Assembly (NCBI GenBank): GCA_001038565.1
Contig: LFJO01000003.1
Span: forward strand, 1-64,000
Reading direction: 5' to 3'
Length of the DNA stretch: 64,000 nt
From: Alkalihalobacillus pseudalcaliphilus
GTDB lineage: Bacteria > Bacillota > Bacilli > Bacillales > Bacillaceae_D
The position numbers and the translations under genes were made by a program. Each line of letters begins with the position of its first letter. The stretch's first letter is position 1. Below are positions 45,666 through 55,058 of this stretch, in pieces. The notes under the pieces were generated by a model that did not search any database, was not told the DNA's origin, and was given only the letters and a program-made list of their open reading frames with translations.

Positions 45666-45690
45666 AAGCCTTCTAAATAATGAATTTCAA

Positions 45691-45732
45691 GGTTGTACGA
45701 GAGAAAAAATTCTCAGCGTACAGCCTTTTTTT
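45691..45732 (+). terminator. terminator after spo0A
   Basis: GGTTGTACG pairs with CGTACAGCC (one G-T pair) and GAGAA with TTCTC inside, followed by T7. Confidence 0.9.
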
Positions 45733-45797
45733 ATTTTTCGGTTAGCTTTAACTACTTTGGCTCATACTAAGACCAATATAATGAGGAGTGTCTTTTT

Positions 45798-46952
45798 ATG
45801 AATCAAGGTATAGAAGGAATTGCTATATATCATCGTAAAACAAAAAAAGTAATCGAAAATATTCAGCACCCGTCTTCTTATGTACTTGTTGACCATCAAG
45901 ATCTTGATCCTGTTGCTGTGGAGGGATTAATTGAAAAGAAAGTGAGAGCAGTCATTAATTTAAGCGCTTCTTTTAGTGGTGTTTATTTGCATAATCAAGT
46001 GCAGCGTCTTCAGGAACATGGTATTGAGGTTTTTGACTTGAGTAATCGCACTGAATATTTGGATCAACAAGTTAATCGACCCATTACGATTAAAGTGACG
46101 AATCATCAATTATTTGTTAAGAGAATGGACGAGTGGGAATATGGTGGTGATTTACAGCCTTACACGAACGAGCTTATAACCATTAGGCAAAAAAAAGCGG
46201 ATCAAAATTACCCACAAATTTTCTCTGCCTTTGTTGAAAATAGTTTGAGGTTTGCATCAAATGAAATTCCATTCTTATTAGAAAATAAAAACTATCCAGA
46301 TTATTTTAAAGAAATGCGTCATAAAGATGTGTTTATTGTCGCCCGTAATAAAACGTACCTGGAGGATTTGCAGACGATTAAATCAAAAATGAGAACGGCA
46401 AGTTATTATATTATTGCTGTAGACGGTGCGGCAGATGGATTGTTAAAAGTCGGTATTCAACCTCATATGATTATAGGAGACATGGATTCTGTTTCTGATC
46501 ACTCACTAACTTGTGGGGCAAAGTTAATTTGTCATCAATTTTTAGACGGTCGCTCTCCAGGGGCTGAACGATTAAAGAACATACCGAATCTCGTTTGGGA
46601 TGAGCTAGCTTTTATTGGAACAAGTGAAGATTTGGCCATTTATTCGGCACACCAATCCGGCGCTAATCATTTATATCTAGTTGGATGTAGACTCGGCATG
46701 CGAGAATTTTTAGAAAAGGGCAGGAAAGGTATGGGTTCTAGTATTATCTGTCGTATCCAAGCAGGAGATAAAATTACAGACTTAAAAGGTATTCATCGAC
46801 TTTACCCAAGAAAAAATCGCTTTTCTGAGCAGATTCATATACGTTTGGATATATTTTTAACGCAATTAGAAAAAGTGCTTGTCACGATTCGTCTAAAAAT
46901 ATGGTCTGAGCAAAGCTGGTTTTCGTTCAAGCGTAAAAAGGAGAGTTTATAG
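45798..46952 (+). CDS. steA: SteA-like protein, thiamine pyrophosphokinase-type fold
   Basis: A 384-residue protein. The central part (about 170-300) resembles the catalytic fold of thiamine pyrophosphokinase: IIAVDGAADGLLKVGIQPHM, MIIGDMDSVSD. The N-terminal domain and long C-terminal region match the SteA family (putative cytokinetic ring protein, named in Actinobacteria). The usual C-terminal membrane helix is not obvious (DIFLTQLEKVLVTIRLKIW is weakly hydrophobic). GAGGAG precedes the ATG. It leads a three-gene operon with two glycosyltransferases, so a role in envelope polymer synthesis is inferred, not shown. Confidence 0.78.
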   Translation: MNQGIEGIAIYHRKTKKVIENIQHPSSYVLVDHQDLDPVAVEGLIEKKVRAVINLSASFSGVYLHNQVQRLQEHGIEVFDLSNRTEYLDQQVNRPITIKVTNHQLFVKRMDEWEYGGDLQPYTNELITIRQKKADQNYPQIFSAFVENSLRFASNEIPFLLENKNYPDYFKEMRHKDVFIVARNKTYLEDLQTIKSKMRTASYYIIAVDGAADGLLKVGIQPHMIIGDMDSVSDHSLTCGAKLICHQFLDGRSPGAERLKNIPNLVWDELAFIGTSEDLAIYSAHQSGANHLYLVGCRLGMREFLEKGRKGMGSSIICRIQAGDKITDLKGIHRLYPRKNRFSEQIHIRLDIFLTQLEKVLVTIRLKIWSEQSWFSFKRKKESL

Positions 46953-46954
46953 TC

Positions 46955-47611
46955 ATGGAAATGAGTGTGATCATTCCAGCGTATAATGAGCAATCTAGAA
47001 TTGAACAGACATTACAAACGATCAAAAAGCTGCCTTATCCTATTGAACTAATCGTTGTTAATGATGGGAGTACAGATTTGACTGGGGAAATTGCAGAAAA
47101 ATATGCGGATATTTTGATCTCATTTACTAAAAACCAAGGAAAAGGTGTTGCATTACGTGCTGGCTGTGCAAAAGCTAATTGTGAATGGATTCTTTGTTTA
47201 GATGCGGATTTAACTACAAGTGCTAACGAAGCAGTGGAACTAATCAAACCAGCTCTGTTAAGGAAAGCGGATTTAATCATTTCAAAAGTATCGCCTGGTA
47301 GAAAAGCTGGGTTTGGTATGGTCAAAAGACAAGCACAAGAAATAATTCAATCGAAAACGGGGGTCTGGATGGAATCGCCGTTGTCAGGTCAGCGGGTTTT
47401 TCATCGTGATTGGCTTCCACTCATTCAATCACTCAAAGCAGAACGGTTTGGGATAGAGACAGAGATGAATTTACGGTTCATAGAAGCCGGTGCTTCCATT
47501 CTTGAAGTTGAAACGGAAATGAGTCATCGGGAAATGGGGAAATCACTCAAAGGACTTTGGCATCGTTATAAACAATGGCTTGATATTGTGAAGTTTCGAA
47601 AAGAGGTATAA
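46955..47611 (+). CDS. glycosyltransferase family 2
   Basis: A 218-residue GT-A enzyme, cytoplasmic, of the dolichyl-phosphate-sugar synthase type: MSVIIPAYNEQSRIEQTL, VVNDGSTDLTGEI, NQGKGVALRAGC and CLDADLTTSANE (the DxD metal site). A sugar nucleotide donor and perhaps a polyprenyl phosphate acceptor are expected. It begins 2 nt after the steA stop and is 4 nt before the next gene, so the three are co-transcribed. Confidence 0.85.
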   Translation: MEMSVIIPAYNEQSRIEQTLQTIKKLPYPIELIVVNDGSTDLTGEIAEKYADILISFTKNQGKGVALRAGCAKANCEWILCLDADLTTSANEAVELIKPALLRKADLIISKVSPGRKAGFGMVKRQAQEIIQSKTGVWMESPLSGQRVFHRDWLPLIQSLKAERFGIETEMNLRFIEAGASILEVETEMSHREMGKSLKGLWHRYKQWLDIVKFRKEV

Positions 47612-47615
47612 TCCA

Positions 47616-48419
47616 ATGATGTACTTTTATATCTTTATCCTGCCAGTCATCGCACTATTAAGTATGTATGGCTTTATGTCAGTTAATTGGACAGTGAACA
47701 ATTATGAAGGCCATCAGGTTCCTTATAGCTTAGGTATCTTTATTCTTATCGCTTATGCGTTGATGGTGGATTATTTTTATATTGATTACTTAGCATTAAG
47801 TCACTATGCGTTAATTTATTTGGTGCTCATTTGGTTTATTGGTTTTATAGATGATAAGTTTGGACAAACAACTCCAAAAGGAATTAAAGGACACCTTTCT
47901 TATTTGATTAAGAAGAGGAGACCGACAACAGGTATTTTCAAAATTATTGGTACTTTGGTAGGGTCACTGTTTATACTTCTTTTATTTGAACCAGAGTCTG
48001 TATATGTAGTACTCCGATATTTGGGTCTCTTATTACTATTTCCCCATATGATGAATGCATTAGATACAAGACCTTTGAGGGTATGGAAAAGCAGCCTTTT
48101 TTTCTTTATCATTTTACTTTTCTCTGGGTTTGTACCATCATTTCTCGTTGTTATTTACATCGTAACGATTTTCTATTTACTATTAGTAATGGAAGGTCAC
48201 CGGATTGCGATGCTTGGGGATAACGGTGCAACAGTCATTGGCAGTATATTAGCGTTGTGGACGATCACAATTGTACCAGAACTAGGACAATGGCTGATTC
48301 TAGCCTTTTTAGTCATGATGAGTGGAATGGTGGAACGGATTTCGCTCACAGCCGTAATAGCTAGAAAGCCCTTCCTCAATTGGTTCGATCAATTAGGTGT
48401 AACAACGAAAAAAACCTGA
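47616..48419 (+). CDS. MraY/WecA-like glycosyl-1-phosphate transferase (PNPT family)
   Basis: A 267-residue membrane protein with about eight hydrophobic segments and degenerate PNPT motifs: WFIGFIDDKFGQ (DD motif), KGIKGHL, and MLGDNGATVIG (GDxG-type). It would load a sugar phosphate onto undecaprenyl phosphate. Such genes often follow spo0A-linked steA in bacilli. The N-terminal VPYSLGIFI resembles the usual VPxxGG segment but lacks the second Gly. Its stop codon lies in the terminator shared with yqzF. Confidence 0.78.
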   Translation: MMYFYIFILPVIALLSMYGFMSVNWTVNNYEGHQVPYSLGIFILIAYALMVDYFYIDYLALSHYALIYLVLIWFIGFIDDKFGQTTPKGIKGHLSYLIKKRRPTTGIFKIIGTLVGSLFILLLFEPESVYVVLRYLGLLLLFPHMMNALDTRPLRVWKSSLFFFIILLFSGFVPSFLVVIYIVTIFYLLLVMEGHRIAMLGDNGATVIGSILALWTITIVPELGQWLILAFLVMMSGMVERISLTAVIARKPFLNWFDQLGVTTKKT

Positions 48420-48440
48420 TCACGATTCAGGTTTTTTTTT
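48408..48440. terminator. bidirectional terminator containing both stop codons
   Basis: AAAAAACCTGA pairs with TTCAGGTTTTTT around a short loop. The plus-strand TGA (48417-48419) and the minus-strand TGA (48420-48422) of the two convergent genes abut at its apex. Confidence 0.9.
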
Positions 48441-48668
48441 GGTGAATTTAGGGGAGATTTTTCCGTTTTTCTTATCACGGTAAAAAATAAATCCGCCGAT
48501 AAAGGCAACTCCCGCGATAAATAAAACAAGTCCCAAAATAAATTCAAAAGCTAATGGTATAAAAGAAATATTACTTATTTGAAAAAAAGAATCTCTCATT
48601 AATTTGATTCCATACCCAGCTATAAAGACAGGTATAAGCATAATGACTAATGCGATAAAACGCCCCAT
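48420..48668 (-). CDS. yqzF: DUF2627 family membrane protein (YqzF)
   Basis: An 82-residue protein with two membrane helices (FIALVIMLIPVFIAGYGI and PLAFEFILGLVLFIAGVAFIGGFIFY) and a basic tail. Matches YqzF, encoded next to the bkd operon in B. subtilis; function unknown. ATG 48668 has AGAGG 8 nt upstream; a longer frame from 48686 contains that site. Confidence 0.85.
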   Translation of the reverse strand: MGRFIALVIMLIPVFIAGYGIKLMRDSFFQISNISFIPLAFEFILGLVLFIAGVAFIGGFIFYRDKKNGKISPKFTKKKPES

Positions 48669-49024
48669 TTTAAAAGCCTCTTTCATTGGTTTTGTTTGAT
48701 AACATCCTTTATTCTAACAAAAAATAATCAAATTTGACACTATTAATGGTTGCAACTTTTTGATATTTGAGTAATAGTAGAAGAAGGAAAACTAAGAGCT
48801 ACAATTAGGAGTTAGTCTTAATTTTAAGTTGATTGATGATTAATATTGAAATATAGTCAAATAAAACAAATATCTTTTATTATTTACTCTGTTACAGGAC
48901 GTACGTGCTTCCTTCTTATGAATCAATTATGATAGTAGTAAAGCATTCTCATTATTCAATATTAATCAATCATGTCTCAATGCTTTTAAATTCATAACAG
49001 CTCATTAGCTCAAGGAGGTTCACC
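48669..49024. other. 356-bp regulatory gap upstream of bcd
   Basis: AT-rich. TTGACA at about 48735 and TATGAT at about 48928 are isolated hexamers. No -24/-12 sigma-54 promoter is seen, and the best CodY-like match (AATTTTAAGTTGATT, about 48819) has four mismatches. GGAGG lies at the end, before bcd. Confidence 0.5.
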
Positions 49025-50122
49025 ATGCAGTTATTCAAAGAATTAGAACGATATGATTACGAACAAGTTGTGATATGCCATGATAAAAGTTCAGGTTTAA
49101 AAGCCATTATTGCCATTCATGATACGACCTTAGGGCCTGCTTTAGGTGGAACTAGAATGTGGATGTATGAAAATGAAGAGGCTGCCTTTCAAGATGCATT
49201 ACGTTTAGCAAGAGGAATGACTTATAAAAATGCTGCAGCAGGATTGAATTTAGGCGGGGGTAAGACCGTTATTATAGGTGACCCAAGAAAAGATAAAAAC
49301 GAAGAAATGTTCCGAGCATTCGGGCGTTATATTCAAGGCTTAAATGGTCGATATATAACAGCAGAGGATGTAGGAACAACCGTTGAGGATATGGATTTAA
49401 TTTATCAAGAAACCAATTATGTTACAGGTATTTCGCAAGCTTATGGATCATCAGGAAATCCATCACCTGTGACAGCGTATGGTGTTTTTGTGGGAATGAA
49501 GGCGAGTGCTAAGGCGGCATTTGGCTCAGATGATTTGACAGGAAAGAAAGTAGCTGTACAAGGGGTTGGGAATGTTTCTTATCACTTATGCCGTTATTTA
49601 CATGATGCAGGTGCCGAGTTAATTGTAACCGATATTAATGCCGATGCTGTAAAAAGAGCAGTGACTGATTTTGGTGCTGTGGCTGTCGATGTTCATGATA
49701 TTTATCAAGTTGATTGTGATATTTTTGCACCTTGTGCATTAGGTGCGATTATTAATGACGAGACGATCAAACAATTAAAAGCCAAGGTCATTGCAGGGTC
49801 TGCCAATAATCAGCTTAAAGATGAAATTCATGGGGCAATTTTACATGAGCGTGGTATTGTATACGCACCTGATTATGTTATTAATGCTGGTGGTGTCATT
49901 AATGTCGCCGATGAACTTTTAGGGTATAATCGAGAGCGTGCCTTAAAAAAGGTAGAAACGATTTATCAAAGCTTAGAAACCGTGTTTGACATCTCGAATC
50001 GTGAAAATATCCCGACTTTTAAAGCAGCAAACCGTATGGCTGAACAAAGAATTGAACGCATGAAACAATCAAGACGTCAATTTTTACAAGATGGGCACCA
50101 TACTTTGTCAAGGAGATGCTAA
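49025..50122 (+). CDS. bcd: leucine/branched-chain amino acid dehydrogenase
   Basis: A 365-residue NAD-dependent dehydrogenase that deaminates Leu, Ile and Val to keto acids. Substrate-binding GPALGGTRM and catalytic Lys in [14 protein letters not shown]; Rossmann [16 protein letters not shown] precedes the ATG. First gene here of the keto acid operon that makes branched acyl-CoA primers for the membrane lipids. Confidence 0.95.
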   Translation: MQLFKELERYDYEQVVICHDKSSGLKAIIAIHDTTLGPALGGTRMWMYENEEAAFQDALRLARGMTYKNAAAGLNLGGGKTVIIGDPRKDKNEEMFRAFGRYIQGLNGRYITAEDVGTTVEDMDLIYQETNYVTGISQAYGSSGNPSPVTAYGVFVGMKASAKAAFGSDDLTGKKVAVQGVGNVSYHLCRYLHDAGAELIVTDINADAVKRAVTDFGAVAVDVHDIYQVDCDIFAPCALGAIINDETIKQLKAKVIAGSANNQLKDEIHGAILHERGIVYAPDYVINAGGVINVADELLGYNRERALKKVETIYQSLETVFDISNRENIPTFKAANRMAEQRIERMKQSRRQFLQDGHHTLSRRC

Positions 50123-50146
50123 AGTGGGAAGGCAGGAGGACTTTTT

Positions 50147-51571
50147 ATGGCTAACGAATATGATTTAGTAATACTTGGTGGAGGGACGGGTGGATATGTT
50201 GCCGCCATTAAAGCTGCCCAGTATGGACAAAAAGTGGCGATCGTCGAGCAAGGGAAGCTTGGCGGTACTTGTTTACATAAAGGCTGTATACCGAGCAAAG
50301 CGTTACTAAGAAGTGCTGAGGTCTATGCACAGGCAAAAGAAGCGAATGAGTTTGGTATACAACTTGAAGGTATAGGCTTTGATTTTAACAAGGTTCAGGA
50401 ACGAAAGAACCGAATTATTGAGCAGCTGCATCAAGGGATTACAGCGCTAATAAAAAAAGGTAAAATCGATGTTTATGAAGGAAAAGGAAGAATATTAGGT
50501 CCTTCTATTTTTTCACCCCGACCTGGAACTATATCAGTTGAAATGAACGACCAATCTGAAAATCAAATGCTACTTCCGGAAAATATTATTATTGCAACGG
50601 GATCATCTCCACGAACGTTAGCTGGTATAGAAGTAGATGGTGATTATATTATTAATTCCGACCATGCCTTAGAGTTAGAGGAGTTACCTAAGACGATCAT
50701 CATTGTTGGTGGTGGAGTCATTGGTGTTGAGTGGGCATCCTTGCTCGCAGATTTTGGTGTGGAGGTTACCATTGTTGAATATGGTGATTCGATTTTGCCA
50801 CAATTAGATCAAGACATCCGAAAAGAAGCTACGAAGCTTTTGAAGAAAAAAGGAATTAGCATTATGACCAATTTTCAATTGCAGTCAAATGATGTAACCA
50901 TTCAGGATAATCAAGTACATGCTAGAGGCTCTTTAAATGGTCAATCAACAGAATTGGTCGCAGAAAAAATGCTCATGTCTGTCGGTCGTCGTGCTAATGT
51001 TGATGATATTGGACTCGTGAACACGGAGATTGAAGTTGCTGATGGATTTATTCAAGTTAACGATCGTTACCAAACGAAAGAAAGTCATATTTATGCAATT
51101 GGAGATGTAATTGGTGGCTTACAGCTTGCCCATGTAGCTTCACATGAAGGGATGTTAGCTGTGAACCATATTGTTGGGAAAGAGATTGAACAGCTTAATG
51201 AATTAACCGTTGCGACGTGTATCTATAGTCGTCCTGAAATTGCTAGTGTTGGATTAACAGAGGAAAAAGCCATTGAATTAGGCTATTCAATTAATGTCGG
51301 TAAATTCCCTTTCCAGGCTAATGGTAAAGCATTGGTGCACGGAGAGGCTTCAGGTTTTATCAAGGTTATTACGAATAAAGATAATCGAGATTTATTAGGG
51401 GTTCATATGATTGGTCCTCATGTGACAGATTTAATATCAGAGGCTGCTCTAGCAAAATATTTAGATGCAGCTGATATTGAAATTCAAGAAATGATTCATC
51501 CACATCCAACATTGTCTGAAGTGTTTGGAGAGGCGGCCTTAGCAACTGAGGGAAAAGCCATTCATATTTAA
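50147..51571 (+). CDS. lpdV: dihydrolipoyl dehydrogenase of the branched-chain complex (E3)
   Basis: A 474-residue flavoprotein disulfide reductase: FAD motif GGGTGGYVAA, redox pair Cys42-Cys47 (GGTCLHKGCIPSK), NAD motif GGGVIGVEWA, and His/Glu active-site partner in HPHPTLSE. It reoxidises the dihydrolipoyl arm of BkdB. The short insert RILGPSIFSPRPGT is typical of LpdV. It starts 25 nt after bcd; buk, which stands here in B. subtilis, is absent. Confidence 0.94.
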   Translation: MANEYDLVILGGGTGGYVAAIKAAQYGQKVAIVEQGKLGGTCLHKGCIPSKALLRSAEVYAQAKEANEFGIQLEGIGFDFNKVQERKNRIIEQLHQGITALIKKGKIDVYEGKGRILGPSIFSPRPGTISVEMNDQSENQMLLPENIIIATGSSPRTLAGIEVDGDYIINSDHALELEELPKTIIIVGGGVIGVEWASLLADFGVEVTIVEYGDSILPQLDQDIRKEATKLLKKKGISIMTNFQLQSNDVTIQDNQVHARGSLNGQSTELVAEKMLMSVGRRANVDDIGLVNTEIEVADGFIQVNDRYQTKESHIYAIGDVIGGLQLAHVASHEGMLAVNHIVGKEIEQLNELTVATCIYSRPEIASVGLTEEKAIELGYSINVGKFPFQANGKALVHGEASGFIKVITNKDNRDLLGVHMIGPHVTDLISEAALAKYLDAADIEIQEMIHPHPTLSEVFGEAALATEGKAIHI

Positions 51572-51593
51572 AACGGATAAAGGAGGAAAAATA

Positions 51594-52589
51594 ATGAGTG
51601 AAAATCGTCATCAACGCTTGGGTTTAGCGGATGAGCAAGTGATTGAGATGTATAAAACGATGCTCCTTGCAAGAAAAATTGATGAGAGAATGTGGTTATT
51701 AAATCGAGCAGGTAAAATTCCGTTCGTTGTTTCTTGTCAAGGTCATGAAGCAGCACAGGTAGGTTCTGCATTTGCCTTAGATCGTGATAAGGATTACTTA
51801 CTTCCTTATTATCGAGATGTGGGAATGGTATTAACATTTGGTGTAACAACAAGAGATTTATTATTATCTGCATTTGCTAAAGCGGAGGATCCAAGTTCAG
51901 GTGGTAGACAAATGCCTGGTCACTTTGGTTCTAAGAAAAGAAGAATTGTCACGGGTTCATCACCTGTTACCACTCAAGTTCCCCACGCTGTTGGCGTTGC
52001 CTTGGCAGGTAAATTAAATAACGATCCATTCGTATGCTTAACGAGTTTTGGAGAAGGGTCTTCCAATCAAGGTGATTTTCATGAGGGCTTAAATTTTGCA
52101 GGTGTACACAAATTACCCGTAATCTTTATTTGCGAAAATAATAAATATGCGATTTCGATCCCTGTGGAGAAACAATTAGCGTGTGAAAATGTATCGGATC
52201 GGGCTAGTGGTTATGGAATGCCTGGTTTTACTGTAGATGGAAATGACCCATTAGCTGTCTATGAAGTGGTCAAGCAGGCAAGAGAGCGTGCTGAAAAAGG
52301 TGAGGGACCAACATTAATTGAAACGATTGGTTATCGTTTAATGCCGCATTCTAGTGATGATGATGATCGTACCTATCGCTCAGGGGAAGAAGTAGAAGGA
52401 GCCAAAGAAAAGGATTCTATTCATACATTTGCTGCTTATTTAAAAGAAGTGAATGTATTAGATGAAGAGAACCTACAAAAAATCCATCAAGAGTTGGACC
52501 AATTAGTCAATGAAGCAACCGAATATGCCGAGAAAGCACCGTATGCTGACCCTGCTTCAGGATTAGATTATGTCTACGCTCAAAAATAG
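51594..52589 (+). CDS. bkdAA: branched-chain 2-oxo acid dehydrogenase E1 alpha
   Basis: A 331-residue TPP-binding subunit that decarboxylates branched keto acids. TPP motif GEGSSNQGDFHEGLNFA..ENN; the regulatory-like loop YRLMPHSSDDDDRTYR near residue 255. AAGGAGG before the ATG. Confidence 0.94.
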   Translation: MSENRHQRLGLADEQVIEMYKTMLLARKIDERMWLLNRAGKIPFVVSCQGHEAAQVGSAFALDRDKDYLLPYYRDVGMVLTFGVTTRDLLLSAFAKAEDPSSGGRQMPGHFGSKKRRIVTGSSPVTTQVPHAVGVALAGKLNNDPFVCLTSFGEGSSNQGDFHEGLNFAGVHKLPVIFICENNKYAISIPVEKQLACENVSDRASGYGMPGFTVDGNDPLAVYEVVKQARERAEKGEGPTLIETIGYRLMPHSSDDDDRTYRSGEEVEGAKEKDSIHTFAAYLKEVNVLDEENLQKIHQELDQLVNEATEYAEKAPYADPASGLDYVYAQK

Positions 52590-52604
52590 AGAGGAGGGAA
52601 TCGA

Positions 52605-53588
52605 ATGGCTATTCGTTCATATATTGAAGCTGTAACATTAGCGTTAAAAGAAGAGATGGAACGTAATGACCAAGTATTTGTATTAGGTGAGGATGTAGGA
52701 GCAAGAGGTGGCGTATTCCGAGCGACGATGGGATTGCATGAGCAATTCGGAGAGGCAAGAGTTATGGATACACCATTAGCCGAATCAGCAATCGTTGGTG
52801 TAGGAATTGGTGCTGCTATGTATGGGATGAGACCAGTAGCAGAAATTCAATTTGCAGATTTTATTATGCCAGCTGTTAATCAAATTGTTTCTGAGGCTGC
52901 CAAAATTCGTTATCGTTCTAATAATGATTGGTCTTGTCCTATTACGATCAGAGCACCGTATGGCGGCGGAATTCACGGAGCTTTATATCATTCACAATCT
53001 GTAGAAGCGATGTTTGCCAATGTACCAGGGCTGAAGATTGTGATGCCTTCTACGCCTTATGATGTGAAAGGATTATTAAAATCAGCGATTCGTGATGATG
53101 ATCCTGTTTTATTCTTTGAACATAAACGTGCTTATCGTTTAATAAAAGGTGAGGTACCTGATGATGATTATACATTGCCACTCGGTAAGGCAGATGTAAA
53201 AAGAAAAGGTAGTGACCTAACCGTTATTACATATGGTTTAGCTGTTCACTTTGCTTTGCAGGCTGCTGAGAAATTGGCCCATGATGGCATTGATGTGGAA
53301 GTTGTTGATTTACGTACCGTCTATCCTCTTGATCAAGAGACGATCATTGAATCGGCAAGTAAGACAGGAAAAGTCTTATTAGTCACGGAAGATAATAAAG
53401 AAGGCAGTATTATGAGTGAGGTCGCGGCAATTGTTGCTGAGCATTGTTTATTTGATTTAGATGCTCCTATCGCACGATTAGCAGCTCCGGATGTTCCGGC
53501 GATGCCTTATGCTCCGACTATGGAAAAATATTATATGATTAATCCGGACAAGGTTGAAAAGGCAATGAGAGAACTTGCGGAGTTTTAA
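52605..53588 (+). CDS. bkdAB: branched-chain 2-oxo acid dehydrogenase E1 beta
   Basis: A 327-residue partner of BkdAA: FVLGEDVGARGGVFRAT, MDTPLAESAIVGVGIGAA, RAPYGGGIHGALYHSQS and the C-terminal transketolase domain (VDLRTVYPLD). GAGGAGGGAATCG precedes the ATG, 15 nt after bkdAA. Confidence 0.95.
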   Translation: MAIRSYIEAVTLALKEEMERNDQVFVLGEDVGARGGVFRATMGLHEQFGEARVMDTPLAESAIVGVGIGAAMYGMRPVAEIQFADFIMPAVNQIVSEAAKIRYRSNNDWSCPITIRAPYGGGIHGALYHSQSVEAMFANVPGLKIVMPSTPYDVKGLLKSAIRDDDPVLFFEHKRAYRLIKGEVPDDDYTLPLGKADVKRKGSDLTVITYGLAVHFALQAAEKLAHDGIDVEVVDLRTVYPLDQETIIESASKTGKVLLVTEDNKEGSIMSEVAAIVAEHCLFDLDAPIARLAAPDVPAMPYAPTMEKYYMINPDKVEKAMRELAEF

Positions 53589-53605
53589 TCTGAAAGGAGA
53601 AAAAA

Positions 53606-54892
53606 ATGGCCACAGAGATTAAGATGCCTCAATTAGGCGAGAGTGTGACAGAGGGGACAATTAGTAATTGGCTAGTATCGCCTGGGGACCGAGTAAATAA
53701 GTATGAACCCTTGGCAGAAGTCGTCACAGATAAGGTCAATGCAGAAATCCCATCTACTTTTACTGGAACGATTAAAGATATCATGGTTCAAGTAGATGAA
53801 ACTGTAGCTGTCGGAACAGTAATTTGTTCGATTATTCCAGATGAAGAGTCTGCTTCATCTGACCAACAAGAGGAAAGTAGCACAGAACGGAATACTCAAG
53901 ACGAATCAACGAATACTTCAGCTCAGGGGAGCGACCAAAGCCAGAAAAAGCGTTATTCGCCAGCGGTTATTAGACTAGCAGGTGAACATCAAATTGATCT
54001 TGCCTTAGTTGATGGTACTGGTAGAGGCGGCCGTATAACACGTAAAGATATTGAAGCTGTCATAGAATCAGGGAAGCATCAAACGAAGGCTCCGCAACCA
54101 GCAGTCAAGAGAGAAGCTACATCGCAGCCTGCTACTATTGAAAAAACGACGTCTAAAGTTAATTCGTATCAAGCAGGAGATAGGGAAGAGGTACTTGCGG
54201 TTAGTCCTGTGCGTAAAGCAATTGCTAACAATATGGTGAAAAGCAAACATGAGGCACCTCACGCCTGGTTAACCATAGAAGTAGATGTGACAAATCTAGT
54301 GGAATATCGCAATCGCATCAAAAATCACTTTAAGGAAAAAGAAGGTTTTTCCATTACGTATTTACCTTTCTTTATGAAAGCGACTGTTGAAGCGCTAAAA
54401 GAATTTCCACAGCTTAATTCCATGTGGGCTGGGGATAAGATTATTAGAAAGAAAGATATTAACTTATCCATGGCTGTAGCAACGGAGGATTCTTTATTCG
54501 TACCAGTCATAAAAAATGCTGATGATAAAACGATTAAAGGTCTAGCAAAGGAGGTTGTTGAGTTATCTTCCAAAGTTAGAAGTGGAACGTTAACCTCACA
54601 GGATAGTCAAGGTGGTACGTTCACGATTAATAATACAGGTGCATTTGGCTCGATTATGTCAGCTCCTATTATTAATCATCCTCAAGCTGCGATTTTATCG
54701 GTTGAATCGATCGTTAAACGACCTGTTGTTATGGAGACAAAACAAGGTGATATGATTGCTATTCGTCATATGGTAAACCTTTGTCTATCACTTGATCACC
54801 GTGTCTTAGACGGGCTTGTATGTGGAAAATTCTTAGCTGCAATAAAATCAAAACTAGAAAACATGGATGAATCAAACCTGTCCGTATACTAA
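53606..54892 (+). CDS. bkdB: branched-chain 2-oxo acid dehydrogenase E2 (lipoamide acyltransferase)
   Basis: A 428-residue E2 core. One lipoyl domain with Lys43 (VTDKVNAEIPS), a Ser/Gln/Glu-rich linker (about 85-112), peripheral subunit-binding domain (YSPAVIRLAGEHQIDL...GRGGRITRKDI) and a catalytic domain ending with LSLDHRVLDG. Lipoylation links it to lipM (14.9 kb). A strong terminator follows. Confidence 0.95.
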   Translation: MATEIKMPQLGESVTEGTISNWLVSPGDRVNKYEPLAEVVTDKVNAEIPSTFTGTIKDIMVQVDETVAVGTVICSIIPDEESASSDQQEESSTERNTQDESTNTSAQGSDQSQKKRYSPAVIRLAGEHQIDLALVDGTGRGGRITRKDIEAVIESGKHQTKAPQPAVKREATSQPATIEKTTSKVNSYQAGDREEVLAVSPVRKAIANNMVKSKHEAPHAWLTIEVDVTNLVEYRNRIKNHFKEKEGFSITYLPFFMKATVEALKEFPQLNSMWAGDKIIRKKDINLSMAVATEDSLFVPVIKNADDKTIKGLAKEVVELSSKVRSGTLTSQDSQGGTFTINNTGAFGSIMSAPIINHPQAAILSVESIVKRPVVMETKQGDMIAIRHMVNLCLSLDHRVLDGLVCGKFLAAIKSKLENMDESNLSVY

Positions 54893-54897
54893 TAAAG

Positions 54898-54936
54898 AAA
54901 AGCATGTGACCATTAGATGGTCACATGCTTTTTTGC
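54898..54936 (+). terminator. terminator of the bkd operon
   Basis: AAAAGCATGTGACCA and TGGTCACATGCTTTT pair perfectly around TTAGA, with T6. Confidence 0.95.
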
Positions 54937-55058
54937 TCGTGGTGGCTATTAAACTCCATCACCAAAATGTTTGATTAGCTTTATGCCATGTTAGTTTTGT
55001 ATGAAAAGGTTTTTTTGGGTCAATCTATATATAAAGCTTAGAAAGGGAGTGTAAGAGT

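Noticed and set aside
48720-49024. Sigma-54 promoter upstream of bcd
   Set aside because: TGACAC and TTGCAA near 48736-48756 are 9 bp apart rather than 5, and GG/GC spacing is wrong.
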